From positions 62,001 to 126,000 of the forward strand of contig JACKLN010000002.1 of NCBI GenBank assembly GCA_024235855.1: DNA of 64,000 nucleotides, in the 5' to 3' direction. The notes beneath the pieces are model-generated. The model saw only the letters and a list, made by a program, of their open reading frames with translations. It was not told the DNA's origin and searched no databases. Origin of the DNA: Burkholderiaceae bacterium (lineage in GTDB: Bacteria; Pseudomonadota; Gammaproteobacteria; Burkholderiales; Burkholderiaceae_C). Shown piece by piece: positions 18,625-27,271 of the stretch (its first letter is position 1; every line of letters starts with the position of its first letter). The position numbers and the translations under genes are program-made.

Positions 18625-20370
18625 TCAGAGGGCCTGCGGCGCGGTCGCCCGGATCACCCGACCCTTGCCGCGGCGCTTGCCGTCGAACATCGCGCTGTCG
18701 GCCGAACGCAGCAGTTCGTGGGCGTTGCGGCCGTCGGTCGGGGCCAGCACGTAGCCGGCGGTGAGCCCGACCTCGCAGCGGTGACCCGCCGCCTCGAACG
18801 GTTCGGCAAAGGCCTGCAGCAGATGCTGGGCCATGGCCTGCGCCTGCGCCTCGTTGCGCAGCCCATCGGCCACGACGAGAAACTCGTCGCCACCCATGCG
18901 CGCCACCAGGTCGTGCTCGCGCACGCTGGTGCGCAGCCGCCGGGCCACGTCCACCAGCAGCGCGTCACCCACCGCGTGGCCCAGTCGGTCGTTGACGGCC
19001 TTGAAGCCGTCCAGGTCCAGCACCACCAGGGCCAGCAGGCGGTCCGGCCGCACGGCCAGCAGGCGCTGCTCGATCTGCTCCGGCAGGCCGCGCCGGTTGG
19101 GCAGCCCGGTGAGCGGGTCAGTGTGCGCCAGCGAGCGCAGGGCGTCCCGCTCCTGGGCGGCGGCGTGCACCGCCGCCAGCCGCAGCGAGATCACGCGCAG
19201 GAAGATCAGCATGTCCAGCGTGGCCCCGAACTGGAAGGCGTGCAGCGTGCTCCAGTTGGCGGGCAGCCGACCGTAGATGACCTGCACCATGACCCAGGTG
19301 CTGAAGAAGTAGCCGATCCAGGCGACCAGGAAGTAGCCGCCGACGGCATCGCCCCGCCGCAGGCGGCGCAGCGCGCCGGGCAGCCCCAGCAGCGCCGGTG
19401 CCAGGCCCAGCGATCCGACCACGGCGCTGACCGCATGCACGTCGATCAGGCCGGTCGCGAAGGCCAGCGCGGTGACCACCAGCAACGCGGCGCAGCCGTA
19501 GAGGGCGCGGCTGATCCAGCCCTGGGGCCGGTGATCGGCCAGCACCGACTGCACGAACAGGCAGCTGCCGGTGGAGGCGATCAGCGCGGCCAGTCCGGGC
19601 ACGTGGCGCTCGAACCACTGGCTGTCGACCCAGAGGTACATCGCGCCGTGGCCGAACTGCGCCACCGAGAACATGACGCTGGCGAAGGTCAGCAGCGCAT
19701 AGCGCAGGAACATCGTCTCGCGCACGCTCCACCACTGCGACAGGCTGTAGAGCACCAGGAACAGTCCGAGCCCGGACAGCAGGCCCTGAAGCACCTGTTC
19801 GTCCAGCGCCTCGCGGAGGAAGGCCGTGGGGGTGGACAGCGTGACGGGCAGGATCAATGCACCCGCACTGCGCACGCGCAACAGCAGTTCGGCCGTCGTG
19901 CCCGGCGGGAGATCCAGCACCACTGCCGGGGTGCGGCTGTCCAGTGGCCGCTCGGCGCGTGGCACCTCGTTGCCTGTCGCCCAGTGCTGCGGCGGCCGGC
20001 CCGGCAGCATCAGCCAGACATCCACCCGGTTGAGCGCGGCGTAGCCGAGGTCCAGCACCCAGCGGCCTTCGGAATCCGGGGCCACCTGCAACGGCAGGTG
20101 CAACCAGACCGCCTGCCGCTGCAGGCCCAGCGTGCCGGCGGCGCCGCCCGGCGGCACGAAGCGGTCCAGCCGCGCCAGGGCCGCGTCGGGCGTGGCCAGC
20201 GGCTCGGCGTGCGCCAGGATCCGCACGGCCGGCCATGCGTCGACGCGACCGGCCGCGTCTTGCAGTTGCAGCGCGCCGCCCTGCATCCCGTGCGCCCCCT
20301 GCGCTGCGGCCGCGATGGCCCCGGACAGGGCCATCAGCAGCGCCAGCATGACCTTCAGCCATGGTGGCAC
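18625..20370 (-). CDS. Membrane diguanylate cyclase with 7TMR-DISM sensor
   Basis: Predicted c-di-GMP synthase, about 581 residues. After a signal-like segment (LKVMLALLMALSGAIAAAA) comes a periplasmic 7TMR-DISMED2-type beta domain, then seven membrane segments (7TMR-DISM_7TM) and a GGDEF domain of about 165 residues at the C-terminus. The active-site motif ARMGGDEFLVV is intact, and the product-inhibition site RxxD (REHD) lies five residues before it. The start is uncertain: GTG 20370 is used, ATG 20349 and GTG 20478 are alternatives, none with a good ribosome site. Divergent from a second diguanylate cyclase gene. Confidence 0.9.
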   Translation of the reverse strand: MPPWLKVMLALLMALSGAIAAAAQGAHGMQGGALQLQDAAGRVDAWPAVRILAHAEPLATPDAALARLDRFVPPGGAAGTLGLQRQAVWLHLPLQVAPDSEGRWVLDLGYAALNRVDVWLMLPGRPPQHWATGNEVPRAERPLDSRTPAVVLDLPPGTTAELLLRVRSAGALILPVTLSTPTAFLREALDEQVLQGLLSGLGLFLVLYSLSQWWSVRETMFLRYALLTFASVMFSVAQFGHGAMYLWVDSQWFERHVPGLAALIASTGSCLFVQSVLADHRPQGWISRALYGCAALLVVTALAFATGLIDVHAVSAVVGSLGLAPALLGLPGALRRLRRGDAVGGYFLVAWIGYFFSTWVMVQVIYGRLPANWSTLHAFQFGATLDMLIFLRVISLRLAAVHAAAQERDALRSLAHTDPLTGLPNRRGLPEQIEQRLLAVRPDRLLALVVLDLDGFKAVNDRLGHAVGDALLVDVARRLRTSVREHDLVARMGGDEFLVVADGLRNEAQAQAMAQHLLQAFAEPFEAAGHRCEVGLTAGYVLAPTDGRNAHELLRSADSAMFDGKRRGKGRVIRATAPQAL

Positions 20371-20656
20371 GGCTCCGGCGGTGCGTGACCGGCCGTCGTG
20401 GTGCTGGCGATCTGCTTGCCGCCCGCGGTGACGGTGGTGAGCGGGCGAGCGCCTGATGGGATGGGGGGAAGAGGGCACAGGCGCAGCGATCTGTCCCCCA
20501 AATTTTAGGGGGTGTGGTCGGGTGCAGGCCGCTGAGGGCGGGTACAGGCCGCGTCGGACTGCACGGTGGCCGCCCTGCCGGTGCGCCTGCGCCTGCCTGG
20601 CGGGCCGGCAAGGGTGGGGCGCTCAAGATCCGAGTGCCGCTGCCGATACGCACGGC

Positions 20657-21667
20657 ATGGCAACCTGGGCATCGACCTGGTCACGGCTGTGGGCTGACGA
20701 CGCCCTTGCGGCGTTCCGCGATCGCATTGCCGTGCAGCTCAGCGTGTTCTCCGCGCTCCTGCTGCTGCCCTTCACCCTCAACCACTTCCTTGCCGGGCGA
20801 AACCTGCTGGGCCTGGGCATCCTGACGGCGCAGCTGCTGCTGGCGCTCAACGGCCACTGCCTGAAGCACGGACGGCCCCTGGTCGTGCCGTTCTGGGTCA
20901 CCGTGCTGGGCTTCGAGAGCGCCATCGTCGCGGCCGTGCTGATCCAGGGCGTGCACAGCGCCGTCTGGGCCTTCCCGGCGCTCTTCATCTGCTACTTCGT
21001 GCTGCCGCGCCGCCAGGCCCATCTGTTCGGCGTGTTCCTGCTCGCCTGCGTGTCGGCCGCGATGCTGCACATCGCCGGGCCGGCCGGTGCCGTGCGCATG
21101 CTGGCGGCCATGGCCCTGACGCTGGCGATGATCAACGTGGTGCTCGGCGTGATCGGCGAGCTGCAGCAGGCGCTGCTGCGCCAGGCCCACACCGACCCGC
21201 TCACCGGCGCCTGGAACCGCCGCTACTTCGACGAGCAGCTGGCCAGCATCGTGGCGCCGGACCGCGCCGGTCCCGTCCCCAACGCGCTGCTGGCGCTGGA
21301 CATCGACCACTTCAAGGCCATCAACGACCGCCACGGGCACGCCACCGGCGACGCCGTGCTGCAGGCCGTGGTGACCCTGGTCCGCCACCGCAAGCGCGAG
21401 ACCGACCTGCTGTTCCGCATCGGTGGCGAGGAGTTCGTGCTGCTGCTGCCGCGCACCCGGCTGGAGGACGCCGCCCGTGTGGCCGAGGACCTTCGGCAGC
21501 GTTTCGAGGCGCACGAACTGGTGCCGGGCGTGCGCGTCACGGTCAGCATGGGCCTCAGTGCCCAGCGCGTGGCCAGCGATCCCCAGCAGTGGCTGGCCGC
21601 CGCCGATGCCGCGCTCTACGAGGCCAAGCGTGGCGGGCGCAACCGGGTGGTGACGGCGCCCGCCTGA
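20657..21667 (+). CDS. Membrane diguanylate cyclase (GGDEF domain)
   Basis: Predicted c-di-GMP synthase of 336 residues. Five or six hydrophobic segments occupy about residues 25-160 without a recognised sensor domain, followed by HTDPLTGAWNRRYFDEQ and the active site FRIGGEEFVLLLPR. The I-site RETD is exactly five residues before GGEEF, so feedback inhibition is expected. The start ATG 20657 is chosen because the membrane part begins shortly after; upstream residues in the same frame look like noise. The 286-base stretch between the two divergent cyclase starts contains no other gene that I can see. Confidence 0.9.
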   Translation: MATWASTWSRLWADDALAAFRDRIAVQLSVFSALLLLPFTLNHFLAGRNLLGLGILTAQLLLALNGHCLKHGRPLVVPFWVTVLGFESAIVAAVLIQGVHSAVWAFPALFICYFVLPRRQAHLFGVFLLACVSAAMLHIAGPAGAVRMLAAMALTLAMINVVLGVIGELQQALLRQAHTDPLTGAWNRRYFDEQLASIVAPDRAGPVPNALLALDIDHFKAINDRHGHATGDAVLQAVVTLVRHRKRETDLLFRIGGEEFVLLLPRTRLEDAARVAEDLRQRFEAHELVPGVRVTVSMGLSAQRVASDPQQWLAAADAALYEAKRGGRNRVVTAPA

Positions 21668-21698
21668 CGCGCTTCGCGCGCGTGCCGCGCCACGGGCG

Positions 21699-23606
21699 TC
21701 ATACAGCGCGCAACCGTGGCTGCATCGTCGACCACCAGCCGCCCCAGGCGCGGCGCAGTTCGGTGGCGGTCTGCGTCTCCTCCGGGATCAGCAGCAGCCC
21801 GGCGCGGCGCAGTGCCTGGCCAAGCGCCGGACGTGCGCCCCAGACGGCCAGCGGCGTGGCCGCCAGCAACGGCAGTGCCACCGGTGCCAGCCACAGCGCG
21901 GCCGGCGGATCGCGCCAGGCCACCAAGGCCAGCACCACGGCGACCACGCCCGACAACGGCGCCAGCAGCCGCGCGGCATCGCGCCAGGGCAGGGCCTCGG
22001 CCTCTCGCGGCGGGCTGCGCCAGTCCAGCTTCAGGCCGCTGAGGGCGGTGGCGACGAACAGCGTGTGCGCCGCCATGCGGATCGGGGCCGTCAGGGCCGA
22101 CCACAGGGCCTCGGCCAGAGCGCTGGCCATCAGGGCCGGTGTGCCGCCGAAGGCGCGCTGCTGGCCGTCGAGCCACACCGTCAGCGCGCCCAGCACGCGC
22201 GGCAGCAGCAGCATGGTGCCGGTCAGCGCCCACAGCACCACGGCCGCGCCGGCGGGCACCTGCAGCAGGTGGCGGCCGTCCAGCCACAGCACCATGCCCA
22301 GGGCCACGAAACCCAGCCACAGCGGCGCCGAGAGGTAGGCCATGGCGCCGGTGGCCAGCATGGCGCGGTGCACGCGGTGCAGGCCGGGCTCGGCGATCAG
22401 GCGCGCGTTCATCAGGTTGCCCTGGCACCAGCGTCGGTCGCGCTGCAGTTCCGCCAGCAGGTGCGGCGGCTGCTGTTCCCAGCTGCCCGGCAGGTCGGGC
22501 ACCAGCCACACTTGCCAGCCGGCGCGGCGCATCAGCGCGGCTTCCACGAAGTCGTGCGACAGGATGGAGCCCGACAGGCCCCCGCGCCCGGGCAGCGGCG
22601 CCAGGCCGCAGTGGGCCATGAAGGGCGCGATGCGGATGATGGCGTTGTGGCCCCAGTAGTGCGATTCGCCGAGCTGCCAGAACTGCATGCCGGCGGCGAA
22701 CAGGCGGCCGGTGACGCGGCTGGCGAATTGCTGGGCGCGTGCGTGCAGCGTGTCCAGCCCGCAGGACACCGGCGCCGACTGGATGATGCCGGCCTGCGGA
22801 TGCGCCTCCATCAGCCGCATCAGGCCCAGGATGGCCTCGCCGCTCATCACGCTGTCGGCGTCCAGCACCACCATGTAGCGGTGGCGAGCGCCCCAGCGGC
22901 GGCAGAAGTCGGCCACGTTGCCGGCCTTGCGGTGCGTGCGCCGGGCGCGCCAGCGGTAGTGCACCTGCAGGCCGTGCGGCGCCATGCGCTGGCGCAGGGC
23001 CTGCCAGGCGGCGAACTCGGCCTCGCGCACCGCCGGGTTGGGCGTGTCCGACAGCACGTAGAACGCCACCAGCCGGGCGCCGCCGCTGGCCACCACCGAT
23101 TCGGCGGTGGCGGTCAGGCCGGCGAACACGGTGTCCACGTGCTCGTTGCAGATGGGCATGATGACGGCGGTGCTGGCGTCCGCGGCCAGCGGCTGGCGGG
23201 CCACGTCGGCGTAGGACAGCATCTGACGGTCGCCGCGGCGCAGCACGACGAAGCCCATCAGCGCGGTGGCGAAGCCGGCGGCCACCCAGCCGAAGAGCAG
23301 CGCGAACAGCGCCACCTGCAGCAGCCGCAGCGCGTCCAGGGCCACGCCCAGCGGCTGCGTGCGCAGCAGGGCCACGGCGGCGAGCGCGGCCACGCTCAGC
23401 ACCATGGCCACCAGCAGCCGCCGGCGGCCGGCGGGTTGGCCGGCATCGGGCGCATCACCGCCCTGCCAGGCCCGGCCCCAGGGGCGGGCCGGCATCGAGC
23501 CCCGCTGTAGCGGCGGCGCGGCGTGGTGGGTGTAGCGGCGCAGGGCGCGCAGCCCGGTGCTCAGGCCTGTCACGCCGGTCAGTCGTGTGGAATCAGTGCG
23601 GTCCAT
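21699..23606 (-). CDS. opgH: Glucan biosynthesis glucosyltransferase H
   Basis: Inner-membrane family 2 glycosyltransferase that makes the beta-1,2 backbone of osmoregulated periplasmic glucans. It has 635 residues, much shorter than the roughly 850 of E. coli; the N-terminal cytoplasmic part is short. Two membrane segments (about 65-120) precede the catalytic domain: AVIMPICNEH, VLDADSVMSG (metal Asp) and QRDRRWCQGN (QxxRW). Four or five more membrane segments follow. ATG 23606 lies inside the 3' end of opgG (28-base overlap), so opgG and opgH are tightly coupled. The E. coli N-terminal FtsZ-inhibiting region may be absent. Confidence 0.95.
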   Translation of the reverse strand: MDRTDSTRLTGVTGLSTGLRALRRYTHHAAPPLQRGSMPARPWGRAWQGGDAPDAGQPAGRRRLLVAMVLSVAALAAVALLRTQPLGVALDALRLLQVALFALLFGWVAAGFATALMGFVVLRRGDRQMLSYADVARQPLAADASTAVIMPICNEHVDTVFAGLTATAESVVASGGARLVAFYVLSDTPNPAVREAEFAAWQALRQRMAPHGLQVHYRWRARRTHRKAGNVADFCRRWGARHRYMVVLDADSVMSGEAILGLMRLMEAHPQAGIIQSAPVSCGLDTLHARAQQFASRVTGRLFAAGMQFWQLGESHYWGHNAIIRIAPFMAHCGLAPLPGRGGLSGSILSHDFVEAALMRRAGWQVWLVPDLPGSWEQQPPHLLAELQRDRRWCQGNLMNARLIAEPGLHRVHRAMLATGAMAYLSAPLWLGFVALGMVLWLDGRHLLQVPAGAAVVLWALTGTMLLLPRVLGALTVWLDGQQRAFGGTPALMASALAEALWSALTAPIRMAAHTLFVATALSGLKLDWRSPPREAEALPWRDAARLLAPLSGVVAVVLALVAWRDPPAALWLAPVALPLLAATPLAVWGARPALGQALRRAGLLLIPEETQTATELRRAWGGWWSTMQPRLRAV

Positions 23607-25087
23607 GTCTCGGTCAGCGCTTGCGCGCCGTGTTGGAGAAAGGCACGCAGCTCCATCGGCTGCGCGGGGTCGGGTCGCTGCACGCGCAGCGCCATGCGCC
23701 AGCCGCCGGCCGGGTGCCGCCAGGCGTGGGCCAGCAGCACGCGGGCGTTGGCCAGCGGGGTGATCACGGGGGCGACGGCGGCATCGGCGCTGCCGTCGGC
23801 CGGCAGCGCCTGCAGCGCGGGGCCGTCGAAGTCGACGATGAACTGCAGCTCGCCGGGTGTCGGCTCGGCCCAGCCGCGGCCGCGGCGGGATTGCACCGTC
23901 CAGCCGGTGTCCGGGCGCGCGGCCTGCTCGCCCTGCCAGTGCAGCCGGTAGGCCAGGTCCAGGGCATTACCCGGTGCGGGTGGCCTGTCGGGCTGCCAGG
24001 CGGCGACGATGTTGTCGTGCGTCTCGTCGGGTGTGGGCAGCTGCAGCAGCACGACGCGGCCCGGGCCCCAGTCGCCCACCGGCTCGACCCAGGCCGACGG
24101 GCGGCGCTCGTAGTGCGCCTCGTCGTCCTCGTAGGCGGCGAAGCGGCGGTCGCGCTGCATCAGGCCGTAACCCTGGAGCCGGCGGACCTGGAAGCTGCTG
24201 GCCAGCGGCGTGCCGGGGTTGACCAGCGGGCGCCAGAGCCATTCGCCGTCGGCGGCGACGGACAGGCCGTCGGAGTCGTGCACCTCGGGCCGGAAGTCGC
24301 CCGCCCGCGGCTGGTTCTCGCCGTGCTGGTACATGCTGGTCAGCGGCGCCAGGCCCAGCATGGCCACCGGCGCGCGCAGGAACAGGCGGGCGCGCACGTC
24401 CATCACGGTGTTCTCGCCAGGGCGGATCACGAACTGCCAGGCGCCGCTGGCGCGTGGGCTGTCCAGCAGCGCGTAGACGGTCACGCCATCGGCACCGGGC
24501 GCGGGCCGCTCGATCCAGAAGGCGGTGAAGCGCGGGAACTCCTCCGGCCCGCCACCGACGGTGTCGATGGCCAGGGCGCGTGCCGACAGCCCGTAGCGCT
24601 GGCCGCGGCCCAGCGCGCGGAAGTAGCTGGCGCCCAGGAACACCACCAGCTCGTCCTTGTAGGCCGGGCCGTTGAGCGCGTGGTGGATGCGAAAGCCCGC
24701 CGGGCCGGGTTCGTCGAGCTGTTCGGGGCGCAGCCCGCGCGTGGCACCCAGGCGGCCGAAGTCCCAGGCCGCGGGGTCGTAGCCCATGCGGCGCACCTGG
24801 TCGCCTTCCACCAGATGCACGGCCACCAGATCGCGCTGCACGTAGCCGCGGTGGAAGAACTGCAGTTCGTAGTCCCCACCGCGCCAGACGGCCTGGTCGG
24901 GGCGGTAGCGGATCTCGCGCGCCTCGTCGTAGGTCAGGCGGGCCAGCGCGTCCGGCATCGGCGCGGCAGCGCCCTGCCAAGGCGCGGCCGCCTGGCGCTG
25001 CGCCAGTGCCGCCACATCGTCGAAGCCGAAGGCCCAGCCGGCCAGAGGCCAGGCCAGGCACAGGGACAGCCACAGGGTTCGCCACAT
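23579..25087 (-). CDS. opgG: Periplasmic glucan biosynthesis protein G
   Basis: Periplasmic protein, 502 residues, needed with OpgH for making branched osmoregulated periplasmic glucans. The signal peptide MWRTLWLSLCLAWPLAGWA precedes the mature start FGFDDVAALAQ, as in E. coli OpgG. Family stretches include PDQAVWRGGDYELQFFHRGYV, FLGASYFRALGRGQRYGLSARALAIDT, SMYQHGENQPR and DGEWLWRPLVNP. The only reasonable start is ATG 25087. A sigma-54 promoter lies 14 bases upstream and would give a two-base leader. Overlaps opgH. Control by the adjacent GlrR regulator is predicted. Confidence 0.95.
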   Translation of the reverse strand: MWRTLWLSLCLAWPLAGWAFGFDDVAALAQRQAAAPWQGAAAPMPDALARLTYDEAREIRYRPDQAVWRGGDYELQFFHRGYVQRDLVAVHLVEGDQVRRMGYDPAAWDFGRLGATRGLRPEQLDEPGPAGFRIHHALNGPAYKDELVVFLGASYFRALGRGQRYGLSARALAIDTVGGGPEEFPRFTAFWIERPAPGADGVTVYALLDSPRASGAWQFVIRPGENTVMDVRARLFLRAPVAMLGLAPLTSMYQHGENQPRAGDFRPEVHDSDGLSVAADGEWLWRPLVNPGTPLASSFQVRRLQGYGLMQRDRRFAAYEDDEAHYERRPSAWVEPVGDWGPGRVVLLQLPTPDETHDNIVAAWQPDRPPAPGNALDLAYRLHWQGEQAARPDTGWTVQSRRGRGWAEPTPGELQFIVDFDGPALQALPADGSADAAVAPVITPLANARVLLAHAWRHPAGGWRMALRVQRPDPAQPMELRAFLQHGAQALTETWTALIPHD

Positions 25088-25100
25088 GCACGTTCACAGC

Positions 25101-25115
25101 GCAAGCGGCGTGCCA
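25101..25115 (-). promoter_or_regulatory. Sigma-54 promoter of opgGH
   Basis: On the minus strand the sequence TGGCACG-CCGC-TTGC matches the -24/-12 sigma-54 consensus TGGCACG-N4-TTGC at every fixed position. With -12 at 25101, transcription would begin near 25089, two bases before the opgG ATG. It is the only plausible promoter between glrR and opgG. Confidence 0.85.
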
Positions 25116-25178
25116 CCCCTCCGGGCCCAGTCAAATCAAGGAGTTAGGTGCGATTCCGGGTCGTTGTCCACGCAGCGC

Positions 25179-25198
25179 CTGTCGCCGATCGGCGACAG
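25179..25198. promoter_or_regulatory. Predicted GlrR binding site 1 (TGTC-N10-GACA palindrome)
   Basis: A perfect 20-base palindrome of the form C-TGTC-N10-GACA-G lies in the glrR-opgG gap, centred about 100 bases upstream of the predicted opgG transcription start. TGTC-N10-GACA is the site established for enterobacterial GlrR (QseF). Position is right for a sigma-54 enhancer site. Confidence 0.8.
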
Positions 25199-25227
25199 CT
25201 TTCCCGGCCTGTGCGCGCAAGTGCCTG

Positions 25228-26613
25228 TCAGGCCTCGTCTTTGTCCTGTCGCTCATCGGCGACAGCGTCGCGGAAGCGCTCAGGCGCCAGGTCGTGCTTC
25301 TGCAGCAGGCGGTAGAACTCGGTGCGGTTGCGTTCGGCCAGCCGGGCGGCGTCGGCCACCTGGCCGTCGGTCAGCTTGAGCAGGCCGACGAGGTACTCCC
25401 GCTCGAATCGGCGGCGCGCCTCGGCATAGGGCAGCACGGCCACGTCGGGTGTGCGCAGCGCGCGCTGCACCAGGGCCAGCGGCACCAGCGGGCTGGTGCT
25501 CAGCGCACAGACCTGCTCGACCACGTTGTGCAGCTGGCGCACGTTGCCCGGCCAGTGGGCGGTGGCCAGCGCGCGCAGCGCGTCGGGTGCGAAGCCGTGC
25601 AGCGTGCGGCCGTGTCGGGCAGCCAAGGTGGTCAGGAAGTGCTGGGCCAGCAGCGGGATGTCCTCGCGCCGTTCGTCCAGCGGCGGCAGGCGCAGCGTGA
25701 CCACGTTCAATCGGTAGAACAGGTCCTCGCGGAAGCTGCCATCGGCCAGCAGGGCCTCCAGGTCGCGGTGGGTGGCCGAGAGCACACGCACGTCGATGGG
25801 CACGGCCCGGTTGGCGCCTACCGGCCGCACGGCGCGTTCCTGTAGCACGCGCAGCAGCTTGACCTGCAGCGGCGGCGGCATGTCGCCGATCTCGTCGAGG
25901 AACAGCGTGCCACCGTCGGCGGCCTGGAAGAGACCGGCGCGGTCCCTGGTGGCGCCGGTGAAGGCGCCCTTGACGTGACCGAACAGCTCCGACTCCAGCA
26001 ACGCCTCCGGGATCGCGCCGCAGTTGACGGCGACGAAGGGCCGGCTGGCACGCCGGCTGGCGCGGTGGATGGCCTGGGCCAGCAGTTCCTTGCCGGTGCC
26101 ACTCTCGCCGCGGATCAGCACGCTGGCGTCGCTGGCGGCCACCAGGCGCGCCTCTTCCAGCAGGTCGTGCATGCGCGGGCTGCGGCTGACGATGTCGGCG
26201 CGCCAGGCCTCCGGCGCCTGGCCGGCGGCCGGCTCGGGCGCCGACAGCGCCAGCGCCTGGGCCACGGTGTCCAGCAGGGCCTTGCCGTCGAAGGGCTTGG
26301 TCAGGTAGGTGTAGACGCCGCGGGCCGTGGCTTCCACGGCGTCGGGGATGGTGCCGTGGGCGGTGAGCAGGATCACCGGCAGCGACGGGTGGCGCGCGCG
26401 GATGGCGTCGAACAGGGCCAGCCCGTCGGCGCCGGGCAGCTGCACGTCGCTGATCACGAGCCGGGGCCGCTGCAGGGCCAGGGCGTCCAGCGCCGCCTCG
26501 GCCGAGGGCACGCCCTCGACCCGGTAGCCGGCCGCGCCCAGCCGCATGCCCAGCAGGCGCAGCAGGTCGGGGTCGTCGTCGACGACGAGGATGTGGGCGC
26601 CGGCGGTGCTCAT
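25228..26613 (-). CDS. glrR: Sigma-54-dependent response regulator GlrR (QseF)
   Basis: NtrC-type activator, 461 residues: receiver domain (1-120, phospho-acceptor Asp56 in ISDVQLPG), AAA+ domain (about 140-370, Walker A GESGTGKE, sigma-54 contact GAFTGA, Walker B TLFLDEIGD, arginine finger region FREDLFYRL), and a Fis-type helix-turn-helix at the end (VADAARLAERNRTEFYRLL). The gene order with a QseG-like lipoprotein and a GlrK-type kinase fixes the identity. It starts seven bases after the lipoprotein stop. Predicted target is the neighbouring opgGH operon through sites at 25179 and 25246. Confidence 0.94.
   Translation of the reverse strand: MSTAGAHILVVDDDPDLLRLLGMRLGAAGYRVEGVPSAEAALDALALQRPRLVISDVQLPGADGLALFDAIRARHPSLPVILLTAHGTIPDAVEATARGVYTYLTKPFDGKALLDTVAQALALSAPEPAAGQAPEAWRADIVSRSPRMHDLLEEARLVAASDASVLIRGESGTGKELLAQAIHRASRRASRPFVAVNCGAIPEALLESELFGHVKGAFTGATRDRAGLFQAADGGTLFLDEIGDMPPPLQVKLLRVLQERAVRPVGANRAVPIDVRVLSATHRDLEALLADGSFREDLFYRLNVVTLRLPPLDERREDIPLLAQHFLTTLAARHGRTLHGFAPDALRALATAHWPGNVRQLHNVVEQVCALSTSPLVPLALVQRALRTPDVAVLPYAEARRRFEREYLVGLLKLTDGQVADAARLAERNRTEFYRLLQKHDLAPERFRDAVADERQDKDEA
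25246..25265. promoter_or_regulatory. Predicted GlrR binding site 2, inside the glrR 3' end
   Basis: Second TGTC-N10-GACA element, identical to site 1 except for two bases in the left half, 67 bases farther upstream of opgG. It lies inside the last codons of glrR, so it is conserved while also coding for protein. Centre is about 166 bases upstream of the predicted opgG start. Confidence 0.75.
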
Positions 26614-26620
26614 CGGGTCG

Positions 26621-27271
26621 TCAGGGTGTGCGCGGCGCCGACGCCGGCGCGGACTGGCGCGGCCCCAGGCTGCGCTCGATGGCGCGCAGCGCGTCGAGCT
26701 GTTCGCGCAGCTGGTCGTTGCGACGCTGCAGGTCGCGCTGCTGCTGGGCCTGGCGGTCCAGCTGCTCTTCCAGCCGGCGCTGCTCGGTCAACCGGGCCAG
26801 CAGCAGGCGGGCCAGGGGCGCTTCCGGGCTGTCCCCGCGCGCCAGCGGGTCGAGCAGGGCCAGCGCGCGCGTGAGGTCGCCCGGCGCACGACCCGGCGCC
26901 TGGGGCAGACCCAGTGCCCAGGCCAGCTGCAGCGTGGCCTCGGTGCTGCCGTCGGCGGCCAGCCGCGCCTGCTCGCGGGCGGCGTCGGCGGCGGGCAGGG
27001 TGCGGAAACGTTCGTGGAAGGCCAGCAGACGGTCGAGCAGGGCGTCTGCTGCCGGGGCCCGCGACGGTGTCGAAGGCGCTGCCGCGGGCGCAGCCGCCAC
27101 CGCGGGCGCGCTGGCCCCCGGCGCCGGGGCGGCCGCGGGTGGGTCCAAGGGCAGAGGCGCCGGCGGATCGGCCACCGGCGGGGCGGTGGCGCAGCCGGCC
27201 GCCAGCAGGGCGCCGGCCAGCAGGGCGGTGGGCCACCGCCAGGGGCGCCAGGGATCAGTCCGACAGGGCAT
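26621..27271 (-). CDS. QseG-like outer-membrane lipoprotein of the GlrKR system
   Basis: Small lipoprotein, 216 residues. The signal peptide ends in the lipobox LLAAGC, followed by a long Ala/Pro-rich linker (about 30-70), a short helical part and a coiled-coil-rich C-terminus (QRRLEEQLDRQAQQQRDLQRRNDQL, written here as a heptad-rich region at about 165-205). In E. coli QseG (YfhG) sits between glrK and glrR and activates GlrK at the membrane; sequence similarity is low, so the call rests on position, lipobox and helical build. ATG 27271 overlaps the kinase gene by 17 bases. Confidence 0.75.
   Translation of the reverse strand: MPCRTDPWRPWRWPTALLAGALLAAGCATAPPVADPPAPLPLDPPAAAPAPGASAPAVAAAPAAAPSTPSRAPAADALLDRLLAFHERFRTLPAADAAREQARLAADGSTEATLQLAWALGLPQAPGRAPGDLTRALALLDPLARGDSPEAPLARLLLARLTEQRRLEEQLDRQAQQQRDLQRRNDQLREQLDALRAIERSLGPRQSAPASAPRTP

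Noticed and set aside
21667..21682. GCGCG-CTT-CGCGC stem between the diguanylate cyclase and opgH
   Set aside because: Short, no T run and typical of random GC-rich sequence; not enough for a terminator.
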